64,000 bases of DNA from Polymyxa betae (Eukaryota; Endomyxa; Phytomyxea; Plasmodiophorida; Plasmodiophoridae), in assembly GCA_003693705.1 (NCBI GenBank), contig RBZT01000711.1, forward strand, positions 1-64,000, in the 5' to 3' direction. Position numbers and translations under genes: made by a program. The notes beneath the pieces are model-generated. The model saw only the letters and a list, made by a program, of their open reading frames with translations, was not told the origin of the DNA and ran no database searches. Below, piece after piece: positions 62,089-64,000 of this stretch (position 1 is the stretch's first letter; every line of letters starts with the position of its first letter).

Positions 62089-62870
62089 TCAGTTTACCAG
62101 CTGGGCGATTACGCTTCGCGCGATTCTCAGAGCCAGTTCCGAATGCTGCATGATAAGGCGCTGTCGTTGTCGTCGTTTTACGATCTCAAAATCTGTCTGC
62201 AATCTCTTCAACAATCCCGGATCGGGTTTATAGACGTTCATCCAAGCCAGTATAGGCTGCTTATCTTTTTTGGAAATCCTTTGTTGTTTGTTGTTCGCAC
62301 GGCTTGGTTTTTTCCTCGCATGCATTTTCCTTATTTTCTGAAGCCGTACTGAGTTTGAGTTCAGCTTGCCGCTCGTCGGAGGGCACATCAGCGATGATGG
62401 CATTCAAATGCTCTTGACGTTGCGAGACCATAAGATTGCCATTTCGCAAAATATGTACTGCTTGAACAGGCGCAGGCTTCAAGTACAAAAAATGATTCAG
62501 CTGTCGCGCCATGCTTGACAAAACTGGAGTCGTAGGACGTTGGTTAATATGATGAAAGAGATGGATTACTGGTGCGCTTGTTTGGATGTACTGAGCGATT
62601 TTCAAGTGCTGCTGCAGGAAGCTTTTTGTGGTAATTACGGTTAGGTCCAGTATTTGAAATGCTAACACAGTCCAGAAGAAATAACGCTGTTATCAGGACC
62701 ATCTCAAATAAGCCTCCCCATTGTCCTGGTTTAAGAATGTGCCTCCGTGCGTACTCATTCAAGGATTTGCTTTCAGGAGAGGTCAATGGAGAAAGTCTAT
62801 CGTAAGCCTTTTGTGCTAATTCTCGTCCGTCACGAATGCAAAACTCAGCGATTCTGTTCCGCAGCAATTT
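62089..62870 (-). pseudogene. OTU-like cysteine protease fragment fused to basic region
   Basis: RNRIAEFCIRDGRELAQKAY, then SLNEYARRHILKPGQWGGLF and EMVLITALFLLDCVSI (62,867-62,700) resemble the middle of OTU domains, where Y-x-M-x4-5-WGG-x-E-x2-A/L is conserved. In a second frame YIQTSAPVIHLFHHINQRP may be the C-terminal I-x-L segment. The catalytic D-G-N-C motif that should precede is not present, so the protease half is truncated. A basic stretch (RKKPSRANNKQQRISKKDKQ, LKRLQTDFEIVKRRQRQRLI) follows. OTU domains are known in some mobile elements and viruses; the role here is unknown. Confidence 0.5.
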
Positions 62871-63041
62871 TCATGATTTCAATGTGTATCAACTTATATT
62901 TTCTCCTAATGAAGTAATAAATACTGCGACACTGCGCACTATTTAAACCACATTGCGATACTACGCAAATGGTAACATAAGGGTTTCAAGTCAAGACCGC
63001 CGGAAGCTGAAGGCCCCCAAGCCCTGAATCACCTTCCGTCG

Positions 63042-63403
63042 GAATAGCGTCACGGACATGCGTCACGGACCGCGGAACTACCTGGAAGAATTACAGTTTG
63101 ATTGAATTACCATTACGATTTTACAGCACTAACTCCAACGACTATCACGTTTTAGTAGAAGTGCTATAAATGGAATCAAACCTGTATTACTCATTTTCAG
63201 TTTGCTATCAGGGCAATCGGCTAACAGATCGCTACCGGAAAGTATTGCTGCCGTTGACATGCAAACCATGGCGGTAGAAGTTGGCGATTTCTTCCATAGT
63301 CGATTCAACAAGTTATCTGAATTGCTAAGACGTGACCCAAGAAAAACGAATAATTAAAGATAACCCGAAAACCCCCCTAACCCAAACCTGCCACCTCTAA
63401 GCT
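63042..63403. other. No gene recognised
   Basis: AT-rich with short open frames only. GTAACGTCACGGACATG-type GCGTCACGGACATGCGTCACGG (63,048-63,069) is a small tandem repeat. Confidence 0.4.
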
Positions 63404-63453
63404 AGGCGACAGCAACTGTAACCAGGCGACAGCAACTGTAACCAGGCGACAGC
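63404..63453. repeat. Tandem repeat, 20-bp unit, 2.5 copies
   Basis: AGGCGACAGCAACTGTAACC at 63,404-63,423 and 63,424-63,443, then AGGCGACAGC. Two full copies are identical. Confidence 0.92.
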
Positions 63454-63802
63454 CGTCACCTCCCAGTGGACCCAATGCCCAATGGGCTGGTCTGGCCGTC
63501 TAGGTCAAGTCTGTAACTGACTGTTTTTATGCCATGGTGGGCTCCCTTGGTCTTTGTGTCACTGGGTGTAATGAGGTCGAGGCCAAAAACGGGCCTGGTT
63601 AGTTATTTTGATGGGTTAGATATACCGTAACTTATAGGTCTACGGTACGCGTGTACCGATCTGAGGTACGAGACAGTTGATCATAGTCTGTATTAATTGC
63701 GTAAGGACGGAAATAGCGTAGGAGGGCTTCGCTAAGAGACTGGTTCAAGTAGAAAAATTGCGGGAAAACAATTGCGGGAATAAAAATTCCAGTGAAAAAG
63801 TA
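63454..63802. other. No gene recognised
   Basis: Contains ACGGTACGCGTGTACCG (63,642-63,658), an imperfect palindrome. No coding motif seen. Confidence 0.4.
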
Positions 63803-63866
63803 GCAGCCTCCGGAAATGGCGGCCCCGCTATTTCGTGATAGCGGGGCCCCCATTTCCGGAGGCTGC
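63803..63866. repeat. Long hairpin, 29-bp arms and 6-nt loop
   Basis: Arms 63,803-63,831 and 63,838-63,866 pair at 28 of 29 positions around TTCGTG. GCAGCCTCCGGAAATGG is perfectly repeated in inverse. The stem is GC-rich and would be very stable in RNA or single-stranded DNA. It lies near the right edge; the sequence beyond (63,867-64,000) shows no gene. Confidence 0.92.
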
Positions 63867-64000
63867 GCGCTGTTTCTCTGCTGCCGTCTTGGCGTCTCTG
63901 GGTAGGCAGTTTCGAGCGACCATGTCGTCATCATCTGTTCCAGCTGAGCCGGCGGAAACTTCCACGCCTGTCTGCAGCACTCCTGCTACCAAGCGCCGTG

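Larger units (their letters stand above)
61450..63041 (-). mobile_element. Inverted-repeat element with OTU-like protease fragment
   Basis: CGACGGAAGGT (61,450-61,460) and ACCTTCCGTCG (63,031-63,041) are perfect 11-bp inverted ends. Further in, GTCTTGACCTGAAA (61,483-61,496) is inverted as TTTCAAGTCAAGAC (62,984-62,997) with one difference. The 1.6-kb interior carries minus-strand coding remains with an OTU-like segment and a helix-turn-helix-like segment. I cannot assign a superfamily. A clear target duplication was not seen. Confidence 0.65.

Noticed and set aside
63404-63453. Possible CRISPR-like array
   Set aside because: Head-to-tail 20-bp units without spacers, in eukaryotic transposon-rich DNA; a simple tandem repeat.

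Overview
This 64 kb window is eukaryotic and consists almost entirely of decayed and nested transposable elements. I could not identify any ordinary host gene. Coding remains belong to Ty1/copia and Ty3/gypsy LTR retrotransposons, PIF/Harbinger-like (DDE_Tnp_4) transposons, a plant-type mariner-like element (DD39D), Tc1-like and CENP-B/pogo-like DDE elements, one Mutator-like element (MULE), and several non-autonomous inverted-repeat elements. Nearly every reading frame carries stops or frameshifts. The mix (DD39D mariner, Harbinger proteins with GFIDGT and YFEYLLGDPGY, CENP-B-like DDE transposases, chromodomain gypsy integrases, short GT-AG introns of about 48-57 nt) resembles what is known from oomycetes and related protists. 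That assignment is an inference with low confidence.

Layout. 1-11.7 kb: a gypsy scrap, a 596-bp Harbinger derivative with TAA duplication (1140-1735), simple and fold-back repeats, a broken mariner-like transposase (6504-7755, minus) and a broken Harbinger-like transposase (8799-9684, minus). 11,688-16,114: a complete but decayed copia element (minus) with 123-bp LTRs and a GATTC target duplication, carrying a Tourist-like MITE at 11,825-11,976. 16.1-21.3 kb: repeats and unrecognised remnants, with a TA-flanked MITE at 19,039-19,501. 21.4-29.8 kb: two oppositely oriented Tc1-like transposase remnants flank a copia remnant, into which a second, GC-richer copia (24,063-28,807, 137-bp LTRs) has jumped. 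30.0-34.1 kb: a MULE (minus) with inverted repeats, a C2H2 finger, a SWIM motif and five candidate short introns. 34.1-36.2 kb: a copia gag fragment, an unknown ORF and a gypsy integrase/chromodomain tail.

36.5-54.9 kb is a nest. A Harbinger element with an ALP1-like transposase (plus) and a Myb/SANT-like partner ORF (minus) was split in the partner ORF by a gypsy element with 270-bp LTRs (38,581-54,494, TTAAT duplication). That gypsy element was in turn hit by a 530-bp inverted-repeat element (40,485-41,014), a Harbinger-like transposon (41,655-43,904, TTTATT duplication), a 5'-truncated copia (about 45,480-48,850) and a second gypsy lineage with a chromodomain integrase (about 49,244-53,943).

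55-64 kb: another Harbinger-like transposase (minus), a CENP-B/pogo-like DDE transposase (minus) sitting in a copia gag-pol (59,207-61,212, minus), an inverted-repeat element with an OTU-like cysteine protease fragment (61,450-63,041), a 20-bp tandem repeat and a 29-bp-arm hairpin near the right edge. The window is best read as a record of successive insertions; there is no working pathway or operon.
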